Positions 27,251-36,151 of a stretch of DNA of 64,000 nucleotides are shown here, piece by piece. Source of the DNA: Pacificoceanicola sp049341065 (lineage in GTDB: Bacteria > Pseudomonadota > Alphaproteobacteria > Rhodobacterales > Rhodobacteraceae); NCBI RefSeq assembly GCF_049341065.1, contig NZ_JBMPIX010000006.1, forward strand, positions 124,001-188,000. Direction: 5' to 3'. The notes under the pieces are model-generated. The model was not told the origin of the DNA. It made no database searches and saw nothing but the letters and a program-made list of their open reading frames with translations. The translations under genes were made by a program, and so were the position numbers. The stretch's first letter is position 1; every line of letters begins with the position of its first letter.

Positions 27251-27256
27251 AAATTC

Positions 27257-27333
27257 TGGCGGACCGAGGAGGATTCGAACCCCCGACCCCTTGATTCGTA
27301 GTCAAGTACTCTATCCAGCTGAGCTATCGGTCC
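27257..27333 (-). tRNA. tRNA-Arg (anticodon ACG)
   Basis: 77 bases including an encoded CCA. The acceptor stem is GGACCGA/TCGGTCC. The D arm is GCTCAGCTGGATAGAGT, the anticodon arm CTTGA-CTACGAA-TCAAG gives ACG, and the T arm contains GGTTCGAATC. The ACG anticodon (read as ICG) decodes CGU/CGC/CGA arginine codons. Confidence 0.97.
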
Positions 27334-27479
27334 GTAGGGGCGGGATTTAGCGATGCTGCAGGAAGAGCGCAAGGGGGTATTTCGGATTTCTTGGCGAACT
27401 TCGTTTTCCGACCAAGAGTTTCCGCCCTAAGCGCCCGAAAGCAATACCTATATTTCTTCCTTTATCCTTTTCTGGCGTC

Positions 27480-28098
27480 ATTGCAGCCATGCCTTGCGCC
27501 AATTCGGTCAAGGCGGCCACCTGCCGTAACCTCGGCGGTTTGCCTCTCGTGCGGTGTCTTCAAGGCCACAATATACAGATACGCCTTTTCCAGCTCGTTG
27601 AGCATACCCCTGGACATGGACGAAAGGTTGAACGGGCCATCCTCGTAGATGGAGCCGAGGCTGGGCAGATCGCCGGTCTTCGTCAGGCCATTTGCAGCCC
27701 GCCGTCACAGTGATTGATGACGAAGCGCCCTTGCGTGTTTTTTTCACGCACAAAATAGCATTCGTTGCTAGTAGCGGTGTTGACGAGGGCCGAACCGAAA
27801 TTTTGAACTGCGCAGTGGCGTTGGTGACATCCTCGACCCAGAAGGAGTTGTCGATGGTGTCGTTGGTCCGGATGCGCCAGTCATGGGCCAAGGTGCCGCC
27901 AGTATCATCGAAAAAGACGCCGGTTCCCGAATTCTTGATCGCAACATCGTCGAAAGCGCCAAAGGAGTCGCTGCGGGCGCAACTCGTCCCCACTCAGAGG
28001 TTACCATCTACGCTGTGATCGCCCGACAGAACGGTCTGGGCGGTGGCTGTGACAGGCAGAAGGCCGGTCAACAGAACGGCGGGCAAGAAACGGCGCAT
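27480..28098 (-). pseudogene. Decayed secreted-protein gene (nonsense and frameshift)
   Basis: A signal peptide is read from ATG 28098 (MRRFLPAVLLTGLLPVTATAQ). The frame then meets a TGA where a Cys codon fits (DGNL-stop-VGTSC) and continues as SFGAFDDVAIKNSGTGVFFDD and NDTIDNSFWVEDVTNATAQFKISV. Near 27775 the frame shifts, and NTATSNECYFVREKNTQGRFVINHC is read in another frame. The pattern recalls secreted 'L-CVG-CVNGESFGFDTIRLKEN' type proteins of roseobacters. At least two lesions make it a pseudogene; the 3' limit is uncertain. From 28099 to 28271 I see no gene. Confidence 0.6.
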
Positions 28099-28271
28099 TC
28101 ATTAAATCCGTTGATGAGAAAACGGTTTGTGAATTCCCGAAAGGTTAACGCCCTCTCCGCTTGCAATGTTTTTTGAAGTTCTCCGCCCCAAGGTCGGTCA
28201 CGCATGGGATGGACTGTCCAGCAAGTGATCGTGGCAAAGTCGACGCGAAACCTGGCTCTGTTTATCCAAGT

Positions 28272-29654
28272 CTAGCCCACGTCCCCCATCGGCAGACGGA
28301 TTTCAAAGCAGGTGCCTGTTTCATCACTGCTTTTGAGGGACAGGTCGCCGCCGTGGCCACGGATCAGTTCCACCGCGATGGCAAGGCCAAGGCCAGAGCC
28401 GCCCTTGCGCACGCCGCCCTGAAATGGCTGGAACAGGTGTTCACGTGCCTTGGGCGGCAGACCGGGCCCGGTGTCAGTGACGGTGATCAGCCAGTTGCTG
28501 TCTTCGACATGGGCGGCAATATTAATTTCGCCGGGCTGATTTGTGGCCGCAAGGGCTTGTCGCGCGTTGCGTATCAGGTTCGACAGGACACGGTAGATCT
28601 GTTCGGGATCGCCGCGCACCATCATGCCAGCAGGCACATCTTCGGAAAGGCTGATTTCACCCTCGCCAATCGCGAGGCGCTCGGCCTCAAGCACCTCGCC
28701 GGTCAGTTCGGCAAGGTTGAACAGGGTCAGACGCGGCGCGGGTTCTTCGGCGCGCCCAAAGGCCAATGTGCCTTCGCACAGGCTGACGGCGCGGGTGATC
28801 GAATTCACCAGCTTGGGCGCCATCCGCATGACCGCCGGATCTTCCGACATCTCGATCCGGTCGGTGAACAGCTGCGCCGAGGTCAGGATATTGCGCAAAT
28901 CGTGGCTGACACGGGCAACGGCCCCCCCCAGTTGCGCCAGACGTTCCTTTTGTTTGAGCGCCTGCGTCAGCTGGGTTTGCAGAAGTTGCAGGGCATCTTC
29001 CGCCTCGCGCAGTTCCTTGACCCCGGCCGAAGGCTTGATGATGCGGCGGGCATCTTCGGGCGCCTCCGCATAGGCCTGCATATGGCTGACCACACCTTTG
29101 ATTGGCTTGACCAGAAGCACCCGCACCGCAAGGAACAACAACACGGCGGTGAAAACAGAGATCACCGCCGAGAGGATAAGGATGCGCACACCGTAGTCGA
29201 TCATCGCCATGCGCAATCCCTGCGTGTCCATGGTGACTTCGATCAATTGACCGGCGTCGCGGAACGGGTTGCCGATCACCCGGATCATCCGGTCTTCGGG
29301 GTCGGTCAGACGCGTCAAGGCATCCGCGATCAACTGCAAAGGCGTCGCGCTGCGCAGATCAAAGCTGGCGCTGATCGCCTCTGGCATCGGCGAGGACAGC
29401 ACAAGCTGCCGCATCTCGTCGCGCCGCAACACCACGTTGAACACGCCGGCGTTGTCCAGCAGCTCGGCCTCCAATTCGGGGCTGATCATGTCGTCGGCCA
29501 AAAGCGCGAGCGAGGCGATCTGCGCGCGTTCCAGACGCGCAAGCAGGTAATCCTCGCGGAACCGCGCGATCGAGGGGACAAAGATCAGGATCTCGGCCAG
29601 CATGACGAAGATCGTCGTCAAAATCAGGAAACGGCCTGAGAGGGAGTTCAACAT
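28272..29654 (-). CDS. Membrane sensor histidine kinase
   Basis: 460 residues. Two transmembrane helices (about residues 8-28 and 155-178) bracket a periplasmic sensor domain of about 125 residues. A linker or HAMP-like region leads to the H box VARVSHDLRN. The N box NLIRNARQAL, the G1 box DTGPGLP and the G2 box GGSGLGLAIA complete the ATPase domain. No response regulator lies nearby. It is 23 bases after the reductase gene and is probably the last gene of that operon. Signal unknown. Confidence 0.9.
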   Translation of the reverse strand: MLNSLSGRFLILTTIFVMLAEILIFVPSIARFREDYLLARLERAQIASLALLADDMISPELEAELLDNAGVFNVVLRRDEMRQLVLSSPMPEAISASFDLRSATPLQLIADALTRLTDPEDRMIRVIGNPFRDAGQLIEVTMDTQGLRMAMIDYGVRILILSAVISVFTAVLLFLAVRVLLVKPIKGVVSHMQAYAEAPEDARRIIKPSAGVKELREAEDALQLLQTQLTQALKQKERLAQLGGAVARVSHDLRNILTSAQLFTDRIEMSEDPAVMRMAPKLVNSITRAVSLCEGTLAFGRAEEPAPRLTLFNLAELTGEVLEAERLAIGEGEISLSEDVPAGMMVRGDPEQIYRVLSNLIRNARQALAATNQPGEINIAAHVEDSNWLITVTDTGPGLPPKAREHLFQPFQGGVRKGGSGLGLAIAVELIRGHGGDLSLKSSDETGTCFEIRLPMGDVG

Positions 29655-29677
29655 AACCTAAGCACGCGCCTTGCACA

Positions 29678-31096
29678 TCAGGGCAGCCAGCGTTGCACCA
29701 GCCGGACGACTTTCTTGACCGTATCGTTTTCGAACAGCCTTGGGGAGAAATAAGCACCCGCAGCCCGTTTGTTAAGCTCTCCGATGGTGGGATAGGGCGC
29801 GACCATGTTGGATACATGGCTCATTTTCAGACCATTGGCGATGACAAGCGACCAAAGATTGATCAACTCGCCAGCCTGATAGCCCGCGATCGAGACCCCG
29901 ACGGGTTTGCCTTTGACCACCATCACCTTGATCAATCCGCGCGTTTTGCGTTCCGCGATAGCGCGGTCGTTGTGGGAATAGTGAAAGCGCACGACCTCAA
30001 GCCGTGGCCCATGTTCCTTGCGGGCCAGCGCCTCGGTCATGCCGACCTGGGACAGTTCGGGCTGGGTGTAGGTGGCCCAAGGAATATGCGCGGTCTTTGT
30101 CTTGGCGGGCAGCCCGAACAGCGCGGACCGGATGACAATCCCGGCGTGGTACCCTGCCACATGGGTAAATTGCAGCCCGCCCGCCACGTCGCCAATCGCA
30201 TAGACGCGTTTGTTGGTGGTTTTGAGGCTGTCGTCGACCTTGATGCCGGTCTTGGTGGTCTCGATCCCGGCGGCCTCAAGGTTCAGCTTGTCCATATTGG
30301 CGCGGCGCCCCACGGCAACCAGCAGGTGAGAGCCTTTGAAGACCCGGCCATCCTGCACCTCCACTTCGATCGCGCCCGCTTGACCGCGCACTTTCTTGGC
30401 CAGCGCCTCTTCGGCGATGTCGATGCCTTCGCCGCGCAGCGCCTCAAGCACCACCTCGGCCATCTCGGGATCGTCCTTACCCAACGCCTTGGCGCCTTCG
30501 ATGACGGTCACCTTGCTGCCCAGACGGCGATGCGCCTGAGCCATCTCCATACCAATGGGGCCGCCGCCAATGACCAGCAAATGGTCGGGGCGATCCCGCA
30601 GATCCCAAAGGGTTTCGTTGGTCAGATAGGGCACTTGATCCAAGCCCGGGATCGGCGGCACAAAGGGTGACGATCCTGTAGCGATCACGATGCGCCGCGC
30701 CTTGATCCGGGTGTCGCCCGCCTGCACCTCGGTCTCCGAGATAAACGTGCCATACTCGCGGATCACCCGCACGCCCAGCCCTTCAAAGCGTTCCTGACTG
30801 TCGACGGGTTCGATGGTGGCGATGACATCAGCCACATGATCCTTGGCAGCCGCATAATCCACCTCGGGCACCATATTCGCGACACCGTAGCGGGCCGCAT
30901 GAGACATGACATAGGCGCTTTTGGCGCTGGCAATCAGAGCCTTGGAGGGGACACAGCCATAATTCAGGCAATCTCCGCCCATCTTGTGGCCTTCGAGCAG
31001 GGTCACGTCGGCGCCCATCTGAGCGGCCCCCGCCGCCACCGACAGCCCGCCCGAGCCTGCGCCAATAATCAGAAGATCGGTCTTGAGGGTGTTCAT
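29678..31096 (-). CDS. Mercuric-reductase-like FAD-dependent disulfide oxidoreductase
   Basis: 472 residues. The N-terminal FAD site is IIGAGSGGLSVAAGAAQMGADV, the redox disulfide is in GGDCLNYGCVPSKALI, and the NAD(P) site is LLVIGGGPIGMEMAQAHRRLG. The C-terminal dimer domain has PYPTIGELNKRA where lipoamide dehydrogenases have HAHPT; the paired C-terminal cysteines of true mercuric reductase are absent. This class is often fused or paired with TVP38 proteins, as here (3-base gap). Substrate unknown. Confidence 0.88.
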   Translation of the reverse strand: MNTLKTDLLIIGAGSGGLSVAAGAAQMGADVTLLEGHKMGGDCLNYGCVPSKALIASAKSAYVMSHAARYGVANMVPEVDYAAAKDHVADVIATIEPVDSQERFEGLGVRVIREYGTFISETEVQAGDTRIKARRIVIATGSSPFVPPIPGLDQVPYLTNETLWDLRDRPDHLLVIGGGPIGMEMAQAHRRLGSKVTVIEGAKALGKDDPEMAEVVLEALRGEGIDIAEEALAKKVRGQAGAIEVEVQDGRVFKGSHLLVAVGRRANMDKLNLEAAGIETTKTGIKVDDSLKTTNKRVYAIGDVAGGLQFTHVAGYHAGIVIRSALFGLPAKTKTAHIPWATYTQPELSQVGMTEALARKEHGPRLEVVRFHYSHNDRAIAERKTRGLIKVMVVKGKPVGVSIAGYQAGELINLWSLVIANGLKMSHVSNMVAPYPTIGELNKRAAGAYFSPRLFENDTVKKVVRLVQRWLP

Positions 31097-31099
31097 GAC

Positions 31100-31834
31100 T
31101 CAGAAGTCCTTTTTGCCGCGCAGGGCTTTGATGACGATGGGCAATGCGGCAAGCGCGGCCAGACCAAGGATCGGCCCGATCACTTGCGGCGCCCAAAGCA
31201 GCGACAGGTCAGGGTCTTCACCGCGGTCAAAGACTTCGCCCAGACCGACACCGATCGAGGTATAGACAATGGCGCCGGGGATGATGCCCAGCGCCGTGGT
31301 CCAGACAAAGTTGCGAAACTTCACCCCGACCAGCGCGGGCAAGAGATTGGCCACGAAGAACGGCACGGCCGGCACAAGGCGCAACAGGAACAAGACGCTG
31401 ACCTCGTTTTCACGCAGCCCCTCCATGAGGCGTTTCATCGTGCCTTCCGAGGTCTCCAGCTTGGCGGAAAGGGCGCGCCCCAACCCGGCACGCGCCGCCA
31501 GAAAGATCGCTGTCGCGCCAATGGTTGCCGAAAGGACGTTGAAGGCTGTGCCGCCCCAAAGCCCGAAAAGAAAGCCTCCCGTGACCGAGGCAACCGCGGC
31601 GCCGGGCAGAGAGAATGCCACGATGGTCACGTAAATCGCGACGAACCCCAATACCATCAGCGCATAGTTCGAATCGCGAAACAGCAAAAGCGCCTCTCGG
31701 TTGTCGCGCAGCGTGTCGAAGGTCAGGTAGTCGCGCAGGGTGAAAAACCCGATAACCGCCATCGCAAGTATGGTGATCAGGGGCAGGTGGCGTTTCACGC
31801 CCGCCGGGGGCGCTGGTTGGGTCATATCGCTCAT
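31100..31834 (-). CDS. TVP38/TMEM64 family (DedA-like, VTT-domain) membrane protein
   Basis: 244 residues from ATG 31834. About six hydrophobic segments are seen, with the VTT-domain core PGAAVASVTGGFLFGLWGGTAFNV and LRLVPAVPFFVANLLPALVGV motif. The family is implicated in lipid scrambling or transport at membranes. Its start was chosen over upstream Met codons that precede polar, non-conserved sequence. It leads the operon with the reductase and the kinase. Confidence 0.88.
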   Translation of the reverse strand: MSDMTQPAPPAGVKRHLPLITILAMAVIGFFTLRDYLTFDTLRDNREALLLFRDSNYALMVLGFVAIYVTIVAFSLPGAAVASVTGGFLFGLWGGTAFNVLSATIGATAIFLAARAGLGRALSAKLETSEGTMKRLMEGLRENEVSVLFLLRLVPAVPFFVANLLPALVGVKFRNFVWTTALGIIPGAIVYTSIGVGLGEVFDRGEDPDLSLLWAPQVIGPILGLAALAALPIVIKALRGKKDF

Positions 31835-32025
31835 TGTCTCTTGGGCCTTTGTTTTAACAAACATGGACCACAGATGCGCTGCCTCCCATCCCTGCAACAG
31901 GCTCTTCACGCCCGCTTGATCGCGGGTGTACCTCAGCGTGAGAAAAGATGGGGGTTATTGCCAGACTGAAACATTTGCCGCCGAGAAGACCTATGGAAAT
32001 GTTGCATTTCTGGTCCGATCTGCGT

Positions 32026-32054
32026 TTGACATGTGGCCAAGCCCCCCCTATAGC
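32026..32054 (+). promoter_or_regulatory. Sigma-70-type promoter of rpmH-rnpA
   Basis: TTGACA (32026-32031) and TATAGC (32049-32054) are separated by exactly 17 bases, 65 bases before the rpmH start. The remaining sequence from 31835 to 32025 holds no gene that I can support. Confidence 0.75.
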
Positions 32055-32118
32055 ACGGGCTTCGAGATGCACTGGTCCGCGAATCCATCGCTTGGGCCAC
32101 GTTTACGGAGTAGCCGCG

Positions 32119-32253
32119 ATGAAACGCACCTTTCAGCCGTCGAACCTTGTTCGCAAGCGCCGCCACGGGTTCCGTGCGCGCATGGCCACCAAAGCAGGCC
32201 GCAAAATCCTGAACGCGCGCCGCGCCCGCGGCCGCAAGAGCCTGAGCGCATAA
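32119..32253 (+). CDS. rpmH: Ribosomal protein bL34
   Basis: 44 residues with the diagnostic sequence [18 protein letters not shown] and many Arg/Lys, ending RGRKSLSA. It is a small structural protein of the 50S subunit. It is followed 32 bases later by rnpA, the standard bacterial order. Confidence 0.98.
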
Positions 32254-32285
32254 GCTTGGCCGCTTCGCCTGAGGCGGAGCGTGGG

Positions 32286-32678
32286 ATGAAGACCAAAAAG
32301 ACCGCCCCGGATTGCTCTGAGGCGGTCCTTTTGCCTTTCCGCGTTCTGCAAAAGCGCAGCGATTTTCTAAAGGCGGCCCGCGCCGGGCGCGCCCCTGCAC
32401 CTGCGTTCCTGTTGCAGGCACGTCGGCGCCATGCTTCCGAGGCGGAGGGCATTCGCGTCGGCTTTACCTGTTCCAAAAAGGTCGGCAACGCCGTGGCGCG
32501 AAACCGGGCGAAACGGCGCCTGCGCGAGATTGCGCGACTGATATTGCCGGGCGCGGGCAAACCCGGCTGGGATTATGTCCTGATCGGGCGCGCCGAGGCC
32601 ACCGCCACGCGCGATTTCATCGACATGCAACAAGATCTGCGTCGCGCCCTCGACAAGGTGCACGGAGCCCTGAAATGA
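32286..32678 (+). CDS. rnpA: Ribonuclease P protein component
   Basis: 130 residues; start ATG 32286, although a TTG upstream cannot be ruled out. The RNP motif is present as VARNRAKRRLREIARL, with GFTCSKKVGNAV before it. It binds the catalytic RNA of RNase P to mature tRNA 5' ends. It overlaps yidD by four bases. Confidence 0.95.
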   Translation: MKTKKTAPDCSEAVLLPFRVLQKRSDFLKAARAGRAPAPAFLLQARRRHASEAEGIRVGFTCSKKVGNAVARNRAKRRLREIARLILPGAGKPGWDYVLIGRAEATATRDFIDMQQDLRRALDKVHGALK

Positions 32679-32911
32679 GCCCCCTCGCCCATATCGCCGC
32701 CCTGCCCGTTCGCGCCTATCGGTTGTTCTTTTCTCCGTGGGTTGGCCATGGCTGCCGCTATCAACCGACTTGCTCGGCCTATGCGCTTGAGGCGTTGGAA
32801 AAGCATGGTGGCATCAAGGGCAGTTATCTTGCCGCGCGCCGCATCCTGCGCTGCCATCCATGGGGCGGGTCCGGGATAGATAACGTGCCGCCGTCCAAAC
32901 ATGATCATTGA
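32675..32911 (+). CDS. yidD: Membrane protein insertion efficiency factor
   Basis: 78 residues with the YidD signature CRYQPTCSAYALEALEKHGG and RRILRCHPWGGSGIDNVP, and an amphipathic N-terminus. It assists YidC-mediated insertion. In this genome yidC lies 8 kb downstream, separated by ttcA, the island and an EAL gene. Confidence 0.96.
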   Translation: MSPLAHIAALPVRAYRLFFSPWVGHGCRYQPTCSAYALEALEKHGGIKGSYLAARRILRCHPWGGSGIDNVPPSKHDH

Positions 32912-32953
32912 CGCACGGTTGCCCGAAACCGCTCAAACAGGTAACTGATCCTC

Positions 32954-33169
32954 ATGCTGGACGACACTGACGACATTCACCCGCTGTTTCACGGCGCCCC
33001 CAAGAGCACCGAGTTCAAGAAACTGCGCAAGCGGCTGGTTCAGAATGTGCGCGAGGCGGTTGACCAATATGGCATGATCGAACCCGGCGCCCGCTGGCTG
33101 GTCTGTCTTTCGGGCGGCAAGGACAGTTATGTTCACTCTCAGACTGTCACGCACGAAAAGATAAGATAA
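32954..33169 (+). pseudogene. ttcA: Stranded 5' end of host ttcA, truncated by the island
   Basis: Residues 1-59 match the N-terminus of TtcA up to the PP-loop (LVCLSGGKDSY), after which the frame runs into unrelated sequence and stops 12 codons later. The protein is closely similar to the N-terminus of the intact copy at 38250, but the DNA differs at many synonymous sites, so this is not a recent duplication. It is the left flank of an insertion. Confidence 0.9.
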
Positions 33170-33266
33170 GGCATTGTTATTAAAATATAAAAAAATCCCA
33201 CAGCGACATTTTATGCCGCATCAAAGTTCTCGACATCGTCGTGTTTGAAACATATTATTGGCAGTC

Positions 33267-33992
33267 ATGAGCAATGATGCACAAATGACGCCGAACGGGC
33301 TGCGCTCTCTGGAACCTCTCCAACTCAGGAAAATGCAGTCGGAAGGGAACACGGTCCAAATTCCAATTACCCCTGATTACAAGGCAGACCTTTTCGGGAC
33401 AGCATACTTGGCCGCCCATCACGAGGAACCAGTGAACACCCGCGATGCGCGGTTTCAGTCGCTGGCTATTTTACGGTTGGCAGCAATCGTGGGCGACATC
33501 CAACGGCCTGAGCACCGCCTCAGCTACGAAACAGGCCTAACCGAGCCAGAACTCCGCGCGATCAACCTGCTGATCCGGCACACTCATGCAGTTCTCAGCG
33601 ACCTTGTCGAAGAGAAGAAAAAAGGAATTGACTTCTTAAATCTGGAGCTCGCCCTTTCCAAACTCAAACCCGCCGCAGCCACGACGCACCACCTCCGGGC
33701 CACTTATGTCATCGACTATCTTGAGTGGCTGATGAAAACAGGCGATGGCGTTCTGAGTCGGTACGTTGTGCCCGACAGCGACATCCGGATGCGTCGTCAA
33801 GCTTTTGAGTCAATCAGGCAGTGCATTACGAAGCCGACTAAGCCAGGGCGGACCAAGCGCAATGCTTTTTCGGGATACGCACTCAGCATGCTTGAAGAGC
33901 ACATGGGAACCTATATTCCGAGTGCCATTTGGAAAGATGCCGTAATGGGGCTTTCGGCGAATCGGACAGGTTTCGCTTGTTTGTCGGTATGA
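33267..33992 (+). pseudogene. N-terminal part of island tyrosine recombinase A, split by IS110-family insertion
   Basis: About 240 residues from ATG 33267 (an in-frame TTG is at 33258). The THHLRATYVIDYLEWLMKTGDG segment is typical of the arm/core-binding half of large integrases found in genomic islands. The reading frame then passes into the IS left flank and stops at 33990-33992. The catalytic half lies at 35426-36151 beyond the insertion. The 33170-33266 stretch upstream is AT-rich and without a gene. Confidence 0.65.
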
Positions 33993-34086
33993 TCTGAAGT
34001 GCCGTTGCCCTTGATGCGCCTGCAGCGCGTCTACGAGGTCGTATGTTTCCATGCGCCTCAATTCCTAAGAATAGAAGGGCAACGAC

Positions 34087-35118
34087 ATGAATGTATTTAT
34101 CGGATTGGATGTATCTCTGGCAAGCACTGCGATTTGTGTGCTGGGGCCGCAGGGGAGGATCGTTGAAGAATTACAGGCGGAGAGCGAGCCTGAGGCATTG
34201 GTACGTGCAATAGCGTCATTGTCATATTCGATCGATGCGATCGGGCTCGAAGCCGGACCTTTGTCCCAATGGCTGAGCAAGGGAATGGAAGAAGCTGGCT
34301 TTGACGTGGTCATGATGGAAACACGATTAGTGAAGGCAGCCTTGAAAGCCATGCCGATCAAGACCGACAGGCGCGATGCCCAGGGCATTGCGCGCTTGCT
34401 TCAAATGGGATGGTACAGGCCCGTGCACCGCAAATCTGTGTCCTCCCAGGAAATCCGCGCGTTGCTGACGGCGCGCAAGTCAGTTCAGCAGGCCATCATC
34501 AACCTTGAGCTTTCGATGCGGGGTGTTCTGCGAAACTTTGGCATGAAGCTGGGGCATGTCACCAGGATTAGGTACGAGGCCCGGGTGAGGGAACTGGTTG
34601 AGCAGAATGAGATCCTGTCCGCGTCGACTGAGGCTCTTCTGCGCGCGCGTTCCCAGTTGCGCGCCGAGTTGGCTGACTTGGATGCCAAAATCGCGGGTCT
34701 GGCAAAACACGACGATGTTTGCCGTTTGATGATGACGATGCCAGGTGTCGGTCCGATCGTCGCCCTGACAGTCAAATCTGCGATTGATGATCCGACCCGC
34801 TTTGCGCGGTCGAAGGATGTCGGACCGTGGGCGGGGCTTACGCCAAGGCGCACGCAATCCGGAGAGATGGACATCGTTGGACAAATCACGCGAGCCGGTG
34901 ATCGCGGGCTTCGAACCGCGTTGTATCAGGCAGCGATGATCCTGATGCACCGTGGTGCCCCGAACTGGCTGCAATCTTGGGCACTTAAAGTAGCGCACAG
35001 GCGTGGGGCGAAGAGGGCCATGATTGCACTTGCTCGACGCATTGGCGTCGTCTTGCACCGCATGTGGATAGACGGCACGCCGTTCCGCTACACGCAGAAC
35101 TCCGGCGCGACTGCATGA
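34087..35118 (+). CDS. IS110-family DEDD transposase/recombinase
   Basis: 343 residues, intact. The N-terminal RuvC-like DEDD domain opens with MNVFIGLDVSLASTAICVL (first Asp) and includes AIGLEAGP (Glu) and IKTDRRDAQGIARLL (Asp pair). The C-terminal transposase_20 domain has MMTMPGVGPIVALTVKSAIDDPTRFARS and the catalytic serine region (WAGLTPRRTQSGE). IS110 proteins are guided by a bridge RNA encoded in the element's non-coding end. This is the only unbroken recombinase frame in the island. Confidence 0.93.
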   Translation: MNVFIGLDVSLASTAICVLGPQGRIVEELQAESEPEALVRAIASLSYSIDAIGLEAGPLSQWLSKGMEEAGFDVVMMETRLVKAALKAMPIKTDRRDAQGIARLLQMGWYRPVHRKSVSSQEIRALLTARKSVQQAIINLELSMRGVLRNFGMKLGHVTRIRYEARVRELVEQNEILSASTEALLRARSQLRAELADLDAKIAGLAKHDDVCRLMMTMPGVGPIVALTVKSAIDDPTRFARSKDVGPWAGLTPRRTQSGEMDIVGQITRAGDRGLRTALYQAAMILMHRGAPNWLQSWALKVAHRRGAKRAMIALARRIGVVLHRMWIDGTPFRYTQNSGATA

Positions 35119-35425
35119 GCGGGAAGCTTCAAGGACAATTCAGAGCGGAGGGTTGAGCTGCGCCTCATGACAGGTACGTCGAGGTCCCTTGCCGGGACGA
35201 GGTTCCTGGAGATGCCGAAGGCCCGCAAGTTATCAGCAAATGCTGAATACGCGGGAAAGATGGGCACCCTGGACCAGATTTGGACCAGGCATAGAGTGGC
35301 AGCTATGAGGCTGACTACGGACGGAAGAACGAAGCCCGGGTAGGGGTGTCCCTCAGTCCTGATGTGCGGTTGCAGTGATAAAGGAAAAGTAAGCTTTTGA
35401 ATTTGTGTCTTAAACTTGGTGAGGA
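35119..35425 (+). ncRNA. Structured 3' non-coding end of the IS110-family element; bridge-RNA candidate
   Basis: No ORF is supported. Several nested hairpins can be drawn: GTCCC / GGGAC near 35186-35200, CCCGC...GCGGG (35222-35255) enclosing the perfect CAGCA-AA-TGCTG (35234-35245), and CCTGG...CCAGG (35268-35289) holding two TGGACCA copies. Stem-loops with internal loops in the non-coding end are what a bridge RNA requires. This is inference from position and pairing; no covariance test was possible. Confidence 0.3.
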
Positions 35426-36151
35426 ATGAGATCCTCGCCGGGATTTTTGACTTGCCCGAAACCCTTGACAGAGGCCCGCCCCATTACGGAAGATAGCCTA
35501 ACAGCGCTCAGAAACTCCACAATGTTCGCACTGCAATTCTATGGTGGCTTCAGGCGTTCAGAGTTGCTTGCGTTAAAATGGGAGGACATCAAGCCTGGCC
35601 GTGGCACAAACTATCCTCCGGAGATTCACGTCGCCGCCCGCCGTAACGATCCTGAAGACCCCAGAAAGCACAAGCCAGAGGCAAAGACCGGCTCCGGCGT
35701 AGTTACGGTTCCGAACGAGGTCTTTCGTCAGCTTGAAGAAGTATGGCGAGAGGCTTGGGACGACATCTACGACCTCGCCGAGGAGATCGGCGTCGAGAAT
35801 AACATGGACCACACATTCGTCTTCGTAACTACAACGAGGTGACGCCCTGACCTTTTTGGATCCCCCCTTAGCCTCTCCGGATTCAATGCCGCCAGTCAGA
35901 AGCTTTGCTTGAGCTGCGGAATCGCTAAGGGCGAACTCACTTCACATGCGCTCCGTCACCTATCAGCTATGAGATATGTCCGCCGCCGACGTCAGAGAAA
36001 TGAACCCGCGGATGCCATCGAGAAGGGCATGCGCGAATTCTTTCGTTGGTCCACGACCAGCAACATGCCATCCTACTACACTGCCAACGAAGACCATGCT
36101 GCGATTTACGCGGATATGCTCACAGACGCACGATTCTGCGAAGAGATGTAA
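35426..36151 (+). pseudogene. Catalytic half of tyrosine recombinase A, with in-frame stop
   Basis: The frame carries the Arg-I motif (LQFYGGFRRSELLALKWEDI) and the box II motif (TSHALRHLSAMRYVRRRR), plus a C-terminal Tyr region (MPSYYTANEDHAAIYADML). A TGA at 35840-35842 interrupts it in frame (TTR-stop-RPDLFGSPLSLSGFNAASQ), best explained by CGA to TGA. It joins the N-terminal part at 33267 across the IS insertion. Its TAA is immediately followed by the ATG of recombinase B. Confidence 0.75.

Larger units (their letters stand above)
33980..35425 (+). mobile_element. IS110-family insertion sequence (ends approximate)
   Basis: A single DEDD transposase gene is flanked by about 100 bases on the left and about 300 bases of non-coding DNA on the right, splitting recombinase A. 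A perfect inverted pair CGTTGCCCTT (34003-34012) / AAGGGCAACG (34075-34084) brackets the leader just before the start codon. The long 3' non-coding side resembles the IS1111 subgroup. Neither terminus could be fixed; these elements lack terminal inverted repeats and target duplications of the usual kind. Confidence 0.7.

Noticed and set aside
27391..27648. 85-residue plus-strand frame near the tRNA
   Set aside because: It overlaps the decayed secreted-protein gene antisense and shows no coding character.
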